From: Pollutimonas bauzanensis
Lineage (GTDB): Bacteria; Pseudomonadota; Gammaproteobacteria; Burkholderiales; Burkholderiaceae_B
Reading direction: 5' to 3'
DNA: 64,000 bases
Assembly: GCF_900129885.1 (NCBI RefSeq)
Contig: NZ_FQXE01000017.1
Coordinates: 1-64,000, forward strand
Position numbers and translations under genes: made by a program. Below the pieces are notes generated by a model. The model was given only the letters and a program-made list of their open reading frames with translations, made no database searches and had not been told where the DNA came from. Position 1 is the first letter of the stretch; each line of letters opens with the position of its first letter. Shown in pieces: positions 31,921 to 41,503 of this stretch.

Positions 31921-33336
31921 ATGTCCTTGGCAATACGCGGCGGCGCGGCCCGGTTCGCCGACTTCCTGCGGGATCACGCCAGATGGCTGCGCGCCATGCA
32001 GTGGGCCATCGTGGCGCTCTATGTGTTCCTGCTGGTGGTGCCCGCGCTGCTGCCCCTGCCGGACCGCACGGCATCGATTTTCAATAACCTCACGGTTTTT
32101 GCGCAGTTCGCCTTCTGGGGCATCTGGTGGCCTTTCGTGCTGGTTTCCATGCCCTTGCTGGGCCGCGCCTGGTGCGGCTGGTTCTGTCCCGAAGGGATGT
32201 TGTCGGAATGGGCCAGCGAACATGGGCAGGGCAGGGCCATACCCAAATGGATGCGCTGGGGCGGCTGGCCTTTCGTGGCCTTTTCGCTCACCACGATCTA
32301 CGGGCAATTGGTGAGCGTGTACCAGTACCCCTGGGCCGTGTTGGCTGTGCTGGGCGGCTCCACCGCCGGGGCCATGGCGGTGGGCTGGCTGTACGGCCGC
32401 AACAAGCGGGTTTGGTGCAAATACCTCTGTCCGGTCAATGGCGTGTTCAATCTGCTGGCCAAGCTGGCGCCCTGGCACTATAAGGTCGACGAAGACGCCT
32501 GGCGCCATCCCGCGCGGCGCACCGAGGCCATCAACTGCGCGCCCCTGGTGCCTTTGCGGCACATGACGGGGGCATCCGACTGCCATATGTGCGGCCGCTG
32601 CAGCGACTACCGCGGCGCCATACAGCTGACGCCGCGTTCTCCGGAAGCCGAAATCGTGCAGGTGGCCAGCGGCGACGGCTGGCAAACGGCGCTTATCGTC
32701 TTTGGCCTGATGGGCCTGGCGGTCGGCGCCTTCTTGTGGAGCGCCAGCCCATGGTTCGTGTCGGTGAAGCAGGCCGCGGCCACATGGCTGGTCGATCACG
32801 ATGTCTATTGGCCGCTGGCGCAAAACGCGCCGTGGTTCATCCTGACTCACTATCCCGACGTGAACGACAGCTTCAGCTGGCTCGATGGCAGCGTTATCCT
32901 GGTGTTCATTTTCGGCGCCGCCGTCTGTGTGGGCGGCCCGATCTATCTGGGCTTATGGGCGGCCGACAGGGTCTTGCCGCGGCAACTGCCCGGGTCCCGG
33001 GTCAAGAAAGCCGCCAGGGCCTGGGCGCCGGGCGGCAGCCCCGGGCTGCACAAGCTGGCATTGGGGCTGATCCCCGCCGCCGGCGCGGGGGTATTCCTGG
33101 GCCTGTCGGCGACCACGCTGACCTTGCTGCAGCACGAGGGCGTGCCGGTGTTCTGGGCGGCCGGCCTGCGCTTCGGCCTGCTGGGGCTGGCCATGCTATG
33201 GAGCCTGCGCCTGGTGTGGCGCTTGAGCGCGGCGCGGCCCGCCGGCGGCCTGCGGCGCATGGCCGCATTGATGCTGGTCGCCGCGGGCACGCTGCCATTC
33301 TGTACCGCCTGGGTGCTGTTCTTTGCCGTCTGGTAG
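31921..33336 (+). CDS. ftrD: Polyferredoxin-like membrane protein FtrD
   Basis: Inner membrane NapH/CcoG-like protein, 471 aa, thought to accept electrons in FtrABCD iron uptake. It has several transmembrane helices and Cys motifs CGWFCP and CKYLCP, plus a ferredoxin-type cluster CHMCGRC preceded by an extra Cys (NCAPLVP). The ATG at 31921 (MSLAIRGG), 8 bp after ftrC, is chosen over an open frame that begins inside ftrC. Last gene of the operon. Confidence 0.88.
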   Translation: MSLAIRGGAARFADFLRDHARWLRAMQWAIVALYVFLLVVPALLPLPDRTASIFNNLTVFAQFAFWGIWWPFVLVSMPLLGRAWCGWFCPEGMLSEWASEHGQGRAIPKWMRWGGWPFVAFSLTTIYGQLVSVYQYPWAVLAVLGGSTAGAMAVGWLYGRNKRVWCKYLCPVNGVFNLLAKLAPWHYKVDEDAWRHPARRTEAINCAPLVPLRHMTGASDCHMCGRCSDYRGAIQLTPRSPEAEIVQVASGDGWQTALIVFGLMGLAVGAFLWSASPWFVSVKQAAATWLVDHDVYWPLAQNAPWFILTHYPDVNDSFSWLDGSVILVFIFGAAVCVGGPIYLGLWAADRVLPRQLPGSRVKKAARAWAPGGSPGLHKLALGLIPAAGAGVFLGLSATTLTLLQHEGVPVFWAAGLRFGLLGLAMLWSLRLVWRLSAARPAGGLRRMAALMLVAAGTLPFCTAWVLFFAVW

Positions 33337-33354
33337 CCGGGCTGTCGCCGGCTA
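33334..33354. terminator. Symmetric hairpin spanning two convergent stop codons
   Basis: TAGCCGG (33334-33340) and CCGGCTA (33348-33354) pair across 7 nt. The outer bases of the stem are the ftrD stop (TAG) and the stop of the opposing gene. It could act in both directions, but lacks a T-run. Confidence 0.35.
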
Positions 33355-34509
33355 TTGCGGCGGCTTCTTGAACGGGCTGTGTTCTTGCAGTTCGCTGATG
33401 TAGGCCTGCACGGCGGGGGTCTCGTGGGCCAGGAAATCCATGATGGCCTGCGCATAGCGCTGGTCGCAGATCCAGTGGGCCGAGCATGTCTGCACGGGCA
33501 GCATGCCGCGGGACAGCTTGTGTTCCCCCTGCGCGCCTCCCTCGAACACCGCCAAGTCGTGCGCAATGCAGAATTCGATGGCCTGCATATAGCAGGTTTC
33601 GAAATGCAGGCCCGGCACAAACCGGGTGCTGCCCCAATACCTGCCATACAGCGTCTTCTGGCTGCGTATGTTCAAGGCGCAGGCAATCGGAACGCCGTCC
33701 TGTTCGGCCACCACCAGCACCATGTTCGCAGCCATGGTCAGGCGCAACTGGATGAAAAATTCATGGCTCAGATAGGGCGCGTTGCCATGCTCTATGTAGG
33801 TCTGGTGGTAGCAGCGGTAGAAAAAGCGCAGCATGTCGTCATCGATGTCATCGCCCTGCAGCCAGCGGAAGCGCACATCGGCCTGCGCCGCCTTTTTACG
33901 GTCCTGCTTGATCTTCTTTCTTTTTTGCTGGCTCAGGCTCGCAAGAAAATCGTCCAGATGGCGGTAGCCCTGGTTGAACCAATGGAACTGGACGTTTTCG
34001 CGAAACAGGAAGCCGGCTTCCCTGAGCGCCTGCTGGTCGTCATGCGACGGAAACAGGATGTGCAGCGAGGATATGCCGTTATCCTGGGTGATTTCTATGG
34101 CCTTGCGCGCCAGCAGCACGCGGTCGGCATGGCTGGCCGCCAGCAGGCGCGGGCCCGGCACCGGAGTAAACGGCACGGCCGACAGCAGTTTGGGGTAGTA
34201 GGGCAGGCCGTGGCGCTCGAAAGCCTGCGCCCAGGCATAATCGAATACATATTCGCCCCTGGAGTGCGACTTCAGGTACAAGGGCATGGCGCCCTGCAGG
34301 GCCTCGTCCCGGTATAGCAGCAGATAATGCGGCGCCCAGCCCGTTTGCGGGGCGGCGCAGCCGGTCCGGTCCAGGGCCAGCAGGAACTCGTGGCGGACCA
34401 GCGGATGATCGCCCGCCAGCCGATTCCACTGTTCGGCGTTAATATCTTTCAGGTGATGGACCAGGCTAAACGTGTGTGACAAGGCTATGGCTTTATTGGA
34501 TACAGTCAA
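33352..34509 (-). CDS. DUF482 (PF04339) GNAT-like protein
   Basis: About 385 aa, related to FemAB/GNAT-fold peptidoglycan or lipid modification proteins; substrate unknown. Family features are FDYAWAQAFERHGLPYYPKLLSAVPFTPVPGPRLL, QKRKKIKQDRKKA and YGRYWGSTRFVPGLHFETCYMQAIEFCIAHDL. The reading frame has no ATG at the expected start. A TTG at 34509 (LTVSNKAIAL) or 34482 (LSHTF) is the best start; the frame upstream is low-complexity and overlaps the divergent gene. The start is therefore uncertain. Confidence 0.8.
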   Translation of the reverse strand: MTVSNKAIALSHTFSLVHHLKDINAEQWNRLAGDHPLVRHEFLLALDRTGCAAPQTGWAPHYLLLYRDEALQGAMPLYLKSHSRGEYVFDYAWAQAFERHGLPYYPKLLSAVPFTPVPGPRLLAASHADRVLLARKAIEITQDNGISSLHILFPSHDDQQALREAGFLFRENVQFHWFNQGYRHLDDFLASLSQQKRKKIKQDRKKAAQADVRFRWLQGDDIDDDMLRFFYRCYHQTYIEHGNAPYLSHEFFIQLRLTMAANMVLVVAEQDGVPIACALNIRSQKTLYGRYWGSTRFVPGLHFETCYMQAIEFCIAHDLAVFEGGAQGEHKLSRGMLPVQTCSAHWICDQRYAQAIMDFLAHETPAVQAYISELQEHSPFKKPPQ

Positions 34510-34575
34510 GGGGGCGGCGCGGCCCTGCGATGTGCAGGGCCTATGCTGCCATTGTAGTGGGCTGCGGGCGGAACA

Positions 34576-35649
34576 ATGAGCGGCAGGATTCCCGTAACGG
34601 TGGTGTCCGGATTCCTCGGCAGCGGCAAGACGACCCTGCTCAATCGCCTGCTGGCGCCGGCGGACGCCGGCCCTGCCCAAGCGCAGGCGGCCGCGCCGAT
34701 AGTGGTGATCGTCAACGAGCTTGGCGCCGTCGGCCTGGACCACGCATGGGTCAGGCATATCGGCGATCGCATCGTGCTGCTGGAGTCGGGCTGCATCTGC
34801 TGCTCCGTGCGCGGCGAACTGGTAGGCGCTTTGCGGGATCTGTTCCTGGCCGCCCTGCACAGGAAAATGCCGGCGTTTTCACGGGTCGTGATAGAGACCA
34901 CGGGCATTGCCGATCCGGCGCCCATTATCTATACCTTGAAATACGAGCGTTTTCTGAGCGACAGGTATGCGTACGATGGCTGCATCTCGGTGGTGGACGG
35001 TGTTCACGGCGCGCAGCAGTTGCGCCAGGAGCCCGTGGCGGTTCAGCAGGCGGTGCTGGCCGACGCATTGGTGATAAGCAAAACCGACCTGGCCGCCGTC
35101 GACACGGTCGCCGCGCTGGAGCGATCGCTGAGGGCCTTGAACCCTGGCGCGCCGCAATACCTGGCGCAGGACGCGCCAGGCCTGCCCGACTTGCTGCGCG
35201 CCGGTTCCCTGCGCGCGGGCGTGGCGGGCCTGCAATCGCGGCGCGGGTTGTGGGACGGGTTGCGGGGCGGATCGGCGGCCCGCGGTTTGCCCGCTGCGCA
35301 TGGCGATATCGAAGTGCTGACCATGGCCAGCGACGCGGCAGTCCGGCGCCCGGCCTTCATCAAGGCAATCAGCGCCCTGCTGGCCGACAGCGGGGTCGAG
35401 CTCTTGCGCGTCAAGGGCATGCTGTGGTTCGAGGGCGATAGCCATGCCAGCGCCGTGCATGCCGTGCACCGGCAACTGTATCCGATGGAGCCGATGGAAA
35501 CCCATGCCCGGGCCGCGCAGAGCCCCGGCGCTTCGGTGCTGGTGCTGATTTTCCGCGCCGCGGCGGGCCCCCTGATGCCGGACAAAGTGGCGCAATTGCT
35601 GCCCGGAGCGCAGCTGTCACTGTCGTCTGGTCGCAACTTTGCGCAGTGA
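34576..35649 (+). CDS. COG0523 GTPase (CobW/zinc chaperone family)
   Basis: G3E-family metallochaperone GTPase, 357 aa. Walker A is GFLGSGKTTLL, the metal-binding CxCC motif is in ESGCICCSVRGEL, and the guanine motif is SKTDL. The C-terminal CobW_C domain follows (VLTMASDAAVRRPAFIKAISALL...VLVLIFRAA). There is no His-rich metal-binding loop. There are no cobalamin genes around it, so cobalt chelatase support is less likely than general metal (zinc) delivery. Divergent from the DUF482 gene. Confidence 0.88.
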   Translation: MSGRIPVTVVSGFLGSGKTTLLNRLLAPADAGPAQAQAAAPIVVIVNELGAVGLDHAWVRHIGDRIVLLESGCICCSVRGELVGALRDLFLAALHRKMPAFSRVVIETTGIADPAPIIYTLKYERFLSDRYAYDGCISVVDGVHGAQQLRQEPVAVQQAVLADALVISKTDLAAVDTVAALERSLRALNPGAPQYLAQDAPGLPDLLRAGSLRAGVAGLQSRRGLWDGLRGGSAARGLPAAHGDIEVLTMASDAAVRRPAFIKAISALLADSGVELLRVKGMLWFEGDSHASAVHAVHRQLYPMEPMETHARAAQSPGASVLVLIFRAAAGPLMPDKVAQLLPGAQLSLSSGRNFAQ

Positions 35650-36216
35650 AGTGTTGCATTGCCCGCCTGCTGGTGGTGTAATAGCAACGTTACTGCCACA
35701 GGTAGGGGCGCGCTGTGACGCAACCCGACAAGCACCTGCCGGCCCTGGTCCGCGATGATTCCATTCTCCGGCCACCGCAATATAAATTGAATAATTTTTA
35801 AGCAGGCGCCTGAACGTACGTCGGGTAATCGCCGCAAGCCGGCGAGCTTCCCCTGGTGCATTGAAAGCGCTTGAACCACAATATTTCACAGTAGCCAGTC
35901 GTCGCCTTTTGGGGCAGCTCCAATGCCACGGTCGCAAGTTCGCGTCGCGGCGCTGCGGCGTAAGCGCTATGCAATGAAATAGGAACGATGGCTACTATTC
36001 CGCACACAACTGATAGACCACAATCCGGTGTAGGCCACGGGCGCTTGTTGGCGCCCCTGGCAGCGCCCGCGGGCGGCGCTTGCCCTGGCGCCCGCCCGGC
36101 CGCCGGCCGTTTGTTTGCCCGCGCCTGTCCCGGCTTGCGCCTCGGCCCCGCCGCCGGCGGACTAAACCTTATGGCCAGCGGCGCGGCAACGACCACGGCG
36201 CGCGGCCCGGCAACAG
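35650..36216. other. 567-bp gap without a recognised gene
   Basis: I see no credible gene here. An AT-rich patch at about 35775-35805 (AATATAAATTGAATAATTTTTAAG) and a very GC-rich stretch at 36045-36180 alternate. Short reading frames exist on both strands but lack family resemblance and ribosome binding sites. A small RNA is possible but no known structure (6S, SRP RNA, tmRNA, RNase P) was recognised. Confidence 0.5.
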
Positions 36217-36251
36217 AAAAGGGCCAATCGCTTGTAACGATTGGCCCTTTT
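36217..36251. terminator. Bidirectional terminator beside tRNA-fMet
   Basis: AAAAGGGCCAATCG (36217-36230) and CGATTGGCCCTTTT (36238-36251) are perfect arms around a 7-nt loop. T-runs form on both strands. It is 8 bp downstream of the minus-strand tRNA and probably ends its transcript. Confidence 0.9.
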
Positions 36252-36258
36252 GGGAAGC

Positions 36259-36335
36259 TGGTTGCGGGGACAGGATTTGAACCTGTGACCTTCGGGTTAT
36301 GAGCCCGACGAGCTGCCAGACTGCTCCACCCCGCG
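36259..36335 (-). tRNA. Initiator tRNA-fMet (CAU)
   Basis: 77 nt including an encoded CCA. The minus strand begins CGCGGGGTGGAGCAG and ends CCCCGCAACCA. Initiator features are visible: C1-A72 mismatch at the acceptor end, three G-C pairs in the anticodon stem (TCGGG CTCATAA CCCGA), and the CAT anticodon. It is the only RNA gene found in the window. Confidence 0.97.
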
Positions 36336-36347
36336 TCTGGAAAAAGA

Positions 36348-36376
36348 ATAGTACCCCATACTTTGATTTAATGCAA
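36348..36376 (-). promoter_or_regulatory. Sigma-70 promoter of tRNA-fMet
   Basis: On the minus strand, TTGCAT (36371-36376) and TACTAT (36348-36353) are separated by 17 bp. The -10 element lies 12 bp before the tRNA 5' end, giving a very short leader. Confidence 0.75.
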
Positions 36377-36402
36377 ATGAATAGGCAAAAGCCCTGTAAT
36401 CG

Positions 36403-37098
36403 ATGACTGAAACTGAGATCATCCGCGTATTGGAAACGGCACTTTTATGTGCCGAGCAGCCTATGCCTCCAGCGGAATTGCGTAAACTGTTCGCCACCGT
36501 AGACTTTTCAAACGATGATTTGCGCCGCTATCTGGCGATATTGCAACTGGATTGGGAAGAAAAAGGCCTGGAACTGGTAAACCTGGCCACCGGCTGGCGC
36601 TTCCAGAGCCGCCCCGAAATGCAGCGTTTCCTTGTCCGCCTCGATCCGGAGCGGCCGCCCAAATATTCCCGCGCCGTCCTGGAAACCCTGGCCATCATCG
36701 CCTGGCGCCAGCCGGTCACCCGCGGCGATATCGAGGATATCCGGGGGGTGACGGTCTCGACGCAAATCGTGCGCACGCTGGAAGACCGCGGCTGGATAGA
36801 AGTGCTGGGCTATCGCGATGCGCCGGGCCGTCCGGCCCTGCTGGGCACGACGCGCCAGTTTCTCGACGATCTGGGTTTGAGGGCGCTGGACGAGCTTCCC
36901 CAGCTGGAATCGCAGGATGCGGTCGTGGCGCTGGCGGGGCTCGAGCTCGAAGCGCTGCCCGAAGCGCAAGAGGCCGCCGGGCCGGTTCCGGCCGTCGAGG
37001 CGGATCACCTGATTATTGACACGATTAACCACACTGACGGCGATGAAGCGCCACCAGAAGAACAAATACATATGGAGTACCTGAAAGACAATGACTGA
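36403..37098 (+). CDS. scpB: Segregation and condensation protein B
   Basis: Winged-helix partner of the SMC-ScpA condensin; 231 aa. Family features are [22 protein letters not shown] and [26 protein letters not shown], with [18 protein letters not shown]. The C-terminus is longer and acidic. scpA is not next to it. It overlaps rluB by 8 bp and starts opposite tRNA-fMet. Confidence 0.93.
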   Translation: MTETEIIRVLETALLCAEQPMPPAELRKLFATVDFSNDDLRRYLAILQLDWEEKGLELVNLATGWRFQSRPEMQRFLVRLDPERPPKYSRAVLETLAIIAWRQPVTRGDIEDIRGVTVSTQIVRTLEDRGWIEVLGYRDAPGRPALLGTTRQFLDDLGLRALDELPQLESQDAVVALAGLELEALPEAQEAAGPVPAVEADHLIIDTINHTDGDEAPPEEQIHMEYLKDND

Positions 37099-39115
37099 AA
37101 CCAATGAATATGGCTCGCCCGCGGGTGATGCAGCGGATCCCGCAACAACGCCTGAGGCGACTGGCGATGAAAAATCGGCGGCGCCGCGCGGCCGCGGCCG
37201 CAAATTGAGGACGCCTTTTCGCCGCCGTCGCGGCGATGCGCAGGCCGATGCGCCCGACACCCGCGTAGCCACTGGAATCAGTGATCCGGCGCAGCTTGCC
37301 GCCGAGGGCGATGCGCCGGCGCAGCCGGCCGCTCCCAAGGCGGCTCGCGCTCCGCGGCGCAGCAAGCCGGTCGATGGCGAGGCCGCGCCCGCCCCGGCCG
37401 CGCGCGCCCCGCGGCGCAGCAAGGCTGCTGTTGCCGAGGCCGTTGCCGGAACCGAGCCCGTTGCCGGGGCCGGAACCGAGCCCGCCATGGCTGCGGCGCC
37501 CGCGGCCGTTCGCGCGCCGCGCCGCGGCCGCAAGCCCGCTGGCGCGCAAGAGCCCGCCGTTGCAGTCGCTCGCGCTCCCCGGCGCGGCAAGCCGCCTTCG
37601 GCTGCCGCGCTGGCTGCCGCGGTCGAAGTCGGGCTGGACGCGCCGGCCGCCAGCGCGCCGGCGCGCCCCGGCCGGCAGGCCAATAATGCGGAAAGCGAAA
37701 AAGAAGCGGAACAGGCGCTGGCCTATCTGGACAGCGCCGCCAAGATGACTCAGCGTTTGGGCAAGTATCTGAGCAGCGACGCCTTGATGCCTAAGCTGCA
37801 CAAGGTGCTGGCCGACGCGGGCGTGGGTTCGCGCCGCGAAATGGAAGAATTGATCGTGGCCGGCCGGGTTTCGGTCAACGGCGAGCCGGCGCATATAGGC
37901 CAGCGGGTGGGCGCCAATGACCAGGTGCGCGTCAACGGCAAGCCGGTTACCCGGCCCAATGCCCTGAAGCCGCCGCGCGTCATCCTGTACCACAAGCCGG
38001 CCGGCGAGATCGTCAGCCACGATGATCCGGAAGGGCGCGCCACTGTCTTTGCCCGCCTGCCCAAGATGCGCGTGGGGAAATGGCTGTCGGTGGGGCGGCT
38101 CGACCTGAATACCGAGGGCTTGCTGATCCTGACCACTTCCGGCGATCTGGCCAACCGCCTGACGCACCCGCGCTACGGCGCCGAGCGCGAATATGCCGTG
38201 CGCGTGCTGGGAGAGCTGGGCGAAGAACAGCAGGCCAGCCTGCTCAAGGGCATTCAGCTGGAAGACGGCATGGCGCAGTTCGGCATGCTGGAATACCTGG
38301 GCGGCGAAGGCAGCAACCGCTGGTACCGGGTCACCCTGAAAGAGGGCCGCAACCGCGAAGTGCGCCGCATGTTCGAAGCCGCGGGAGTGACGGTCAGCCG
38401 CCTGATCCGCACCCGTTTCGGCGAAGTGGTCCTGCCGCGCAATTTGCGCCGCGGGCGCTGGGAAGAGCTCGATGCTTCCATCGTGACGGCCCTGATGCTG
38501 CAATTGGGCTTGCTGCGCGATGACGACGCCGAGGGCCGGCCTGGCGCCGGTGGACGCGGCGAGCGCCAGCCGGCCTCGCACGACAGCGCCTTGCCTCCCG
38601 GGTATGGAACCATGGAGCGCAATGGCATGAATGGCGCCAAGGTCAGCCGCGGCGGCAAGCTGTCGGGCGGGCGCATACAGCGCGGCACCAGCGCCCAGAC
38701 CTATCCGTCGGACCCCTACGGAACGGGGCTTATGTTCAGCGGCGGCCTGGCCAATGGCCATCCGGGCGGTGGCGGCGGCGGCGCGGCCGGCGGCCGCGCC
38801 AAGGGTGGCGGCAGGGGCAAGAAGCCCGCGGGGCCCGCCCGCGCGCCCCGGCCCGAGGCGGGCGGCGCGCAGGCGGATACCCGCCGCCGCGGTCCTGGCG
38901 CCCGCGCCGGTTCGTCGGCCGGCCCGCGCGGCCCTCGCGGCGAGGGCAAGCCTAAAGCCGCGGCGCCCGCAAGAAGCGGTTCCGGCGCCGGCAAGCCCGC
39001 GGGCGGCCGGTCCCGGCCGGCCGCCGCGACATCGCGCGGCGACGATTGGCAGCCGCGCGGCGCATCGGCCCATGAATCCCATCTGGGCAAGTTGGGCGGC
39101 CGCCGCGAACGCTGA
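37091..39115 (+). CDS. rluB: 23S rRNA pseudouridine synthase RluB with long basic extensions
   Basis: 674 aa, more than twice the catalytic core. Residues about 1-230 are an Ala/Pro/Arg-rich tail with four RAPRR-S/G motifs. Residues about 230-475 contain the S4 domain ([20 protein letters not shown]) and the RsuA/RluB catalytic domain, with the active Asp in [16 protein letters not shown] and [16 protein letters not shown]. Residues about 476-674 are Gly/Arg/Pro-rich. The core is well supported; the tails look disordered and RNA-binding. Adjacency to scpB is common for rluB. Confidence 0.9.
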   Translation: MTETNEYGSPAGDAADPATTPEATGDEKSAAPRGRGRKLRTPFRRRRGDAQADAPDTRVATGISDPAQLAAEGDAPAQPAAPKAARAPRRSKPVDGEAAPAPAARAPRRSKAAVAEAVAGTEPVAGAGTEPAMAAAPAAVRAPRRGRKPAGAQEPAVAVARAPRRGKPPSAAALAAAVEVGLDAPAASAPARPGRQANNAESEKEAEQALAYLDSAAKMTQRLGKYLSSDALMPKLHKVLADAGVGSRREMEELIVAGRVSVNGEPAHIGQRVGANDQVRVNGKPVTRPNALKPPRVILYHKPAGEIVSHDDPEGRATVFARLPKMRVGKWLSVGRLDLNTEGLLILTTSGDLANRLTHPRYGAEREYAVRVLGELGEEQQASLLKGIQLEDGMAQFGMLEYLGGEGSNRWYRVTLKEGRNREVRRMFEAAGVTVSRLIRTRFGEVVLPRNLRRGRWEELDASIVTALMLQLGLLRDDDAEGRPGAGGRGERQPASHDSALPPGYGTMERNGMNGAKVSRGGKLSGGRIQRGTSAQTYPSDPYGTGLMFSGGLANGHPGGGGGGAAGGRAKGGGRGKKPAGPARAPRPEAGGAQADTRRRGPGARAGSSAGPRGPRGEGKPKAAAPARSGSGAGKPAGGRSRPAAATSRGDDWQPRGASAHESHLGKLGGRRER

Positions 39116-39434
39116 TTCCCGCTGGCGCGCCATGTTTGCGTCGTGGGTTTTTCCCCGCGACGCCCGGATTACCGGCATGTGCGCCCGCCAGGGCGGCCCA
39201 ACTGTTGCTTTTTAAATGTAAGTTCTCGTGATAGCAGGAAATTTTCTGATTTTCTGTTAGAATGTAGGGCTTTACAGCTATATTGTTTTTGTCCGCACAG
39301 CCGCTTTGTTAACGCAAAACGAGAAGTGTGCGCCCGGCCAGCGGCCGGCGTTGGCAATGTGGCGGCACATTTTCGGATGCGTTTATGGTTGGTTCGGGCG
39401 CGAGCCCTGGAATCGCCTTGGAGCGTGATAACAG
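39116..39434 (+). promoter_or_regulatory. Leader and promoter region of the rimP operon
   Basis: About 320 bp without a credible gene. The part at 39210-39300 is AT-rich and holds a TAGAAT (39258-39263) that may be a -10 element, though no good -35 is at normal spacing. A hairpin CCGGCC-AGC-GGCCGG (39334-39348) follows in the leader. The leader would be over 150 nt and ends in the terminator-like hairpin. Confidence 0.45.
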
Positions 39435-39463
39435 TGGGCTGGTGCATACAGCCCATTTTTTTT
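39435..39463 (+). terminator. Terminator-like hairpin directly upstream of rimP
   Basis: TGGGCTG (39435-39441) and CAGCCCA (39449-39455) form a perfect 7-bp stem with a 7-nt loop, followed at once by eight T residues. The rimP ATG comes 8 bp after the T-run. The position suggests an attenuator for the rimP-nusA-infB operon instead of the end of an upstream gene. Confidence 0.75.
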
Positions 39464-39470
39464 GGATTTT

Positions 39471-39959
39471 ATGGCAGATATATTCGCTTTGACACAAGAG
39501 GCTCTGGCCGGTATGGATATCGAGCTTGTCGATGTGGAACGCGCCCCGCTGGGGCTTTTGCGCGTCACCATCGATCGCCCTGAAGGTGTGCGAATCGAAG
39601 ACTGCGAACAGGTTTCAAAGCAGCTGTCGCGGGTGTTCGAAGTGGAAAACATCGAGTACAAGCGTCTTGAAGTCGGCTCGCCTGGTATTGATCGTCCTTT
39701 AAAACGGCTTGCTGACTTCATACGGTTCGCCAACGAGCGCATCGAAATCAAGTTGCGCGTAGCCGTCGATAACCGCAAGGTATATGCAGGCCTGCTTCGC
39801 GTTCCCGATAATGCGCTTGCCGATACGTCCGCTGCTCCCGTATTCGGTCTCGAACTCGATGCCAAGTCGGGTGAAGCCCAGGTTTTGAGCTTTACCTTCG
39901 ACGATGTCGACCGAGCCAAGCTGGATCCCATTATTGATTTCAAGGGTAAAAAGCGATGA
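39471..39959 (+). CDS. rimP: Ribosome maturation factor RimP
   Basis: Needed for 30S subunit maturation; 162 aa. N-terminal motif [22 protein letters not shown] and the conserved [13 protein letters not shown]...[12 protein letters not shown] are typical. The ATG at 39471 (MADIFALT) fits the family better than a TTG three codons earlier; only a weak GGA lies upstream, directly after the T-run of the hairpin. It overlaps nusA by 4 bp (ATGA). Confidence 0.93.
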   Translation: MADIFALTQEALAGMDIELVDVERAPLGLLRVTIDRPEGVRIEDCEQVSKQLSRVFEVENIEYKRLEVGSPGIDRPLKRLADFIRFANERIEIKLRVAVDNRKVYAGLLRVPDNALADTSAAPVFGLELDAKSGEAQVLSFTFDDVDRAKLDPIIDFKGKKR

Positions 39960-41437
39960 GTCGCGAAATTCTTTTATTGGTTGACGCCTTAGCGCGTGAG
40001 AAAAACGTAGCGCGAGAAGTGGTTTTCGAAGCGCTAGAAAACGCTTTGGCGTCTGCCATGAAAAAGCGCTTCAAGGAAGACGCTGATATCCGTGTATCCA
40101 TCGACCGCGCTACCGGCGAGCACGAAGGGTTTCGCCGCTGGCTGGTGGTGCCCGACGACGCCGGCCTGCAAGAGCCGGATCAGCAGGAACTTTATTCCGA
40201 AGCGCAGGAAATCGTGCCGGGCATCGAGGTCGGCGACTACATCGAAGATGCGCTGGAACCCATCGAATTCGGCCGCATCGGCGCCCAGGCCGCCAAGCAG
40301 GCCATCCTGCAGAAGATCCGCGATGCCGAGCGCGAGCAGGTCCTGAACGATTTCCTCGAACGCGGGGAAAACATCATCTCGGGCACGGTCAAGCGCATGG
40401 ACAAGGGCGACGCCATCATCGAAACCGGCAAGATCGAAGCCCGTTTGCCGCGCACCGAAATGATCCCGAAAGAAAATATCCGGGTCGGCGACCGGATTCG
40501 CTCATGGGTGCTCAAGGTCGACCATACCGCGCGCGGCCAGCAGGTGATCCTGTCGCGCACGGCGCCGGAATTCATCCGCCAGCTGTTCGAGAATGAAGTG
40601 CCCGAAATCGAACAAGGGCTGCTGGAAATCAAGGCGGCCGCCCGCGATGCCGGAGTGCGCGCCAAGATTGCCGTGGTCGCCTACGACAAGCGCATCGACC
40701 CCATAGGCACATGCGTGGGCATGCGCGGTTCGCGTGTCACCGCCGTGCGCAACGAACTGGGCGGCGAGCAGGTCGATATCGTATTATGGGCGGAAGATCC
40801 GGCCGAATTCGTTATCGGCGCCTTGGCGCCCGCGCACGTCGAATCGATCGTCGTGGACGAGGACAAGCACGCCATGGACGTCGTGGTCGACGCCGAAAAC
40901 CTCCCCAAGGCGATAGGCGCGCGCGGCCAGAACGTGCGCCTGGCTTCCGAGCTTACCGGCTGGCAGATCAACATCATGACGCCGGAAGAAAGCCAGAATC
41001 GCCAGGAAGAAGAGCGCAGCGGTCTAAGGAAAACTTTCACCAGCAGGCTTGATGTCGATGAAGAAGTCGCCGATATCCTTATTGATGAAGGCTTTACGGG
41101 CCTCGAGGAAATCGCTTACGTGCCTTTGCAGGAATTGCTCGAAATTGAAGCCTTCGACGAAGACACGATTAACGAATTGCGCACCCGTGCCCGCAATGCG
41201 CTCCTGACCGAGGCGATCGCCCAGGAAGAGCGCGTGCAGACGGCGCAAGATCTGTTGGAAGTACAAGGGATTACCCCCGAACTGGTTGCCAAACTGGCCG
41301 AAAAAGAGGTTCTCACCCTCGATGATCTGGCCGAATTGTCAACCGATGAGCTGTCGGAAATTACCGGCCTGACCGAGGACGACGCTAGTCAAATGATTAT
41401 GCGCGCTCGGGCTCACTGGTTTGACGACGAAGCCTGA
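39956..41437 (+). CDS. nusA: Transcription termination/antitermination factor NusA
   Basis: RNA polymerase-associated elongation factor; 493 aa. N-terminal RNAP-binding domain, S1 domain ([28 protein letters not shown]), two KH domains ([27 protein letters not shown] and [20 protein letters not shown]) and two acidic helix-hairpin-helix repeats at the C-terminus (residues about 360-493), as in E. coli. Coupled to rimP by a 4-bp overlap. Confidence 0.96.
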   Translation: MSREILLLVDALAREKNVAREVVFEALENALASAMKKRFKEDADIRVSIDRATGEHEGFRRWLVVPDDAGLQEPDQQELYSEAQEIVPGIEVGDYIEDALEPIEFGRIGAQAAKQAILQKIRDAEREQVLNDFLERGENIISGTVKRMDKGDAIIETGKIEARLPRTEMIPKENIRVGDRIRSWVLKVDHTARGQQVILSRTAPEFIRQLFENEVPEIEQGLLEIKAAARDAGVRAKIAVVAYDKRIDPIGTCVGMRGSRVTAVRNELGGEQVDIVLWAEDPAEFVIGALAPAHVESIVVDEDKHAMDVVVDAENLPKAIGARGQNVRLASELTGWQINIMTPEESQNRQEEERSGLRKTFTSRLDVDEEVADILIDEGFTGLEEIAYVPLQELLEIEAFDEDTINELRTRARNALLTEAIAQEERVQTAQDLLEVQGITPELVAKLAEKEVLTLDDLAELSTDELSEITGLTEDDASQMIMRARAHWFDDEA

Positions 41438-41503
41438 TACCCAGGCTGAATGAGTCAGGGTGTATTTATTGAAAAATAGTTGTAGTAAGCAAGAGAGAGT
41501 CGA

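Noticed and set aside
34510-34575. Possible cobalamin riboswitch before the CobW-like gene
   Set aside because: Only 66 bp separate it from the divergent gene and no cobalamin box sequence is present.
35678-35693. GTAATAGCAACGTTAC as a possible zinc-regulator operator after the COG0523 gene
   Set aside because: It is downstream, not upstream, of the gene and its centre is not symmetric enough for a Zur site.
35988-36302. Plus-strand frame reading through tRNA-fMet, ending GTGFEPVTFGL
   Set aside because: This peptide ending is a well-known artefact of translating a tRNA in the antisense direction.
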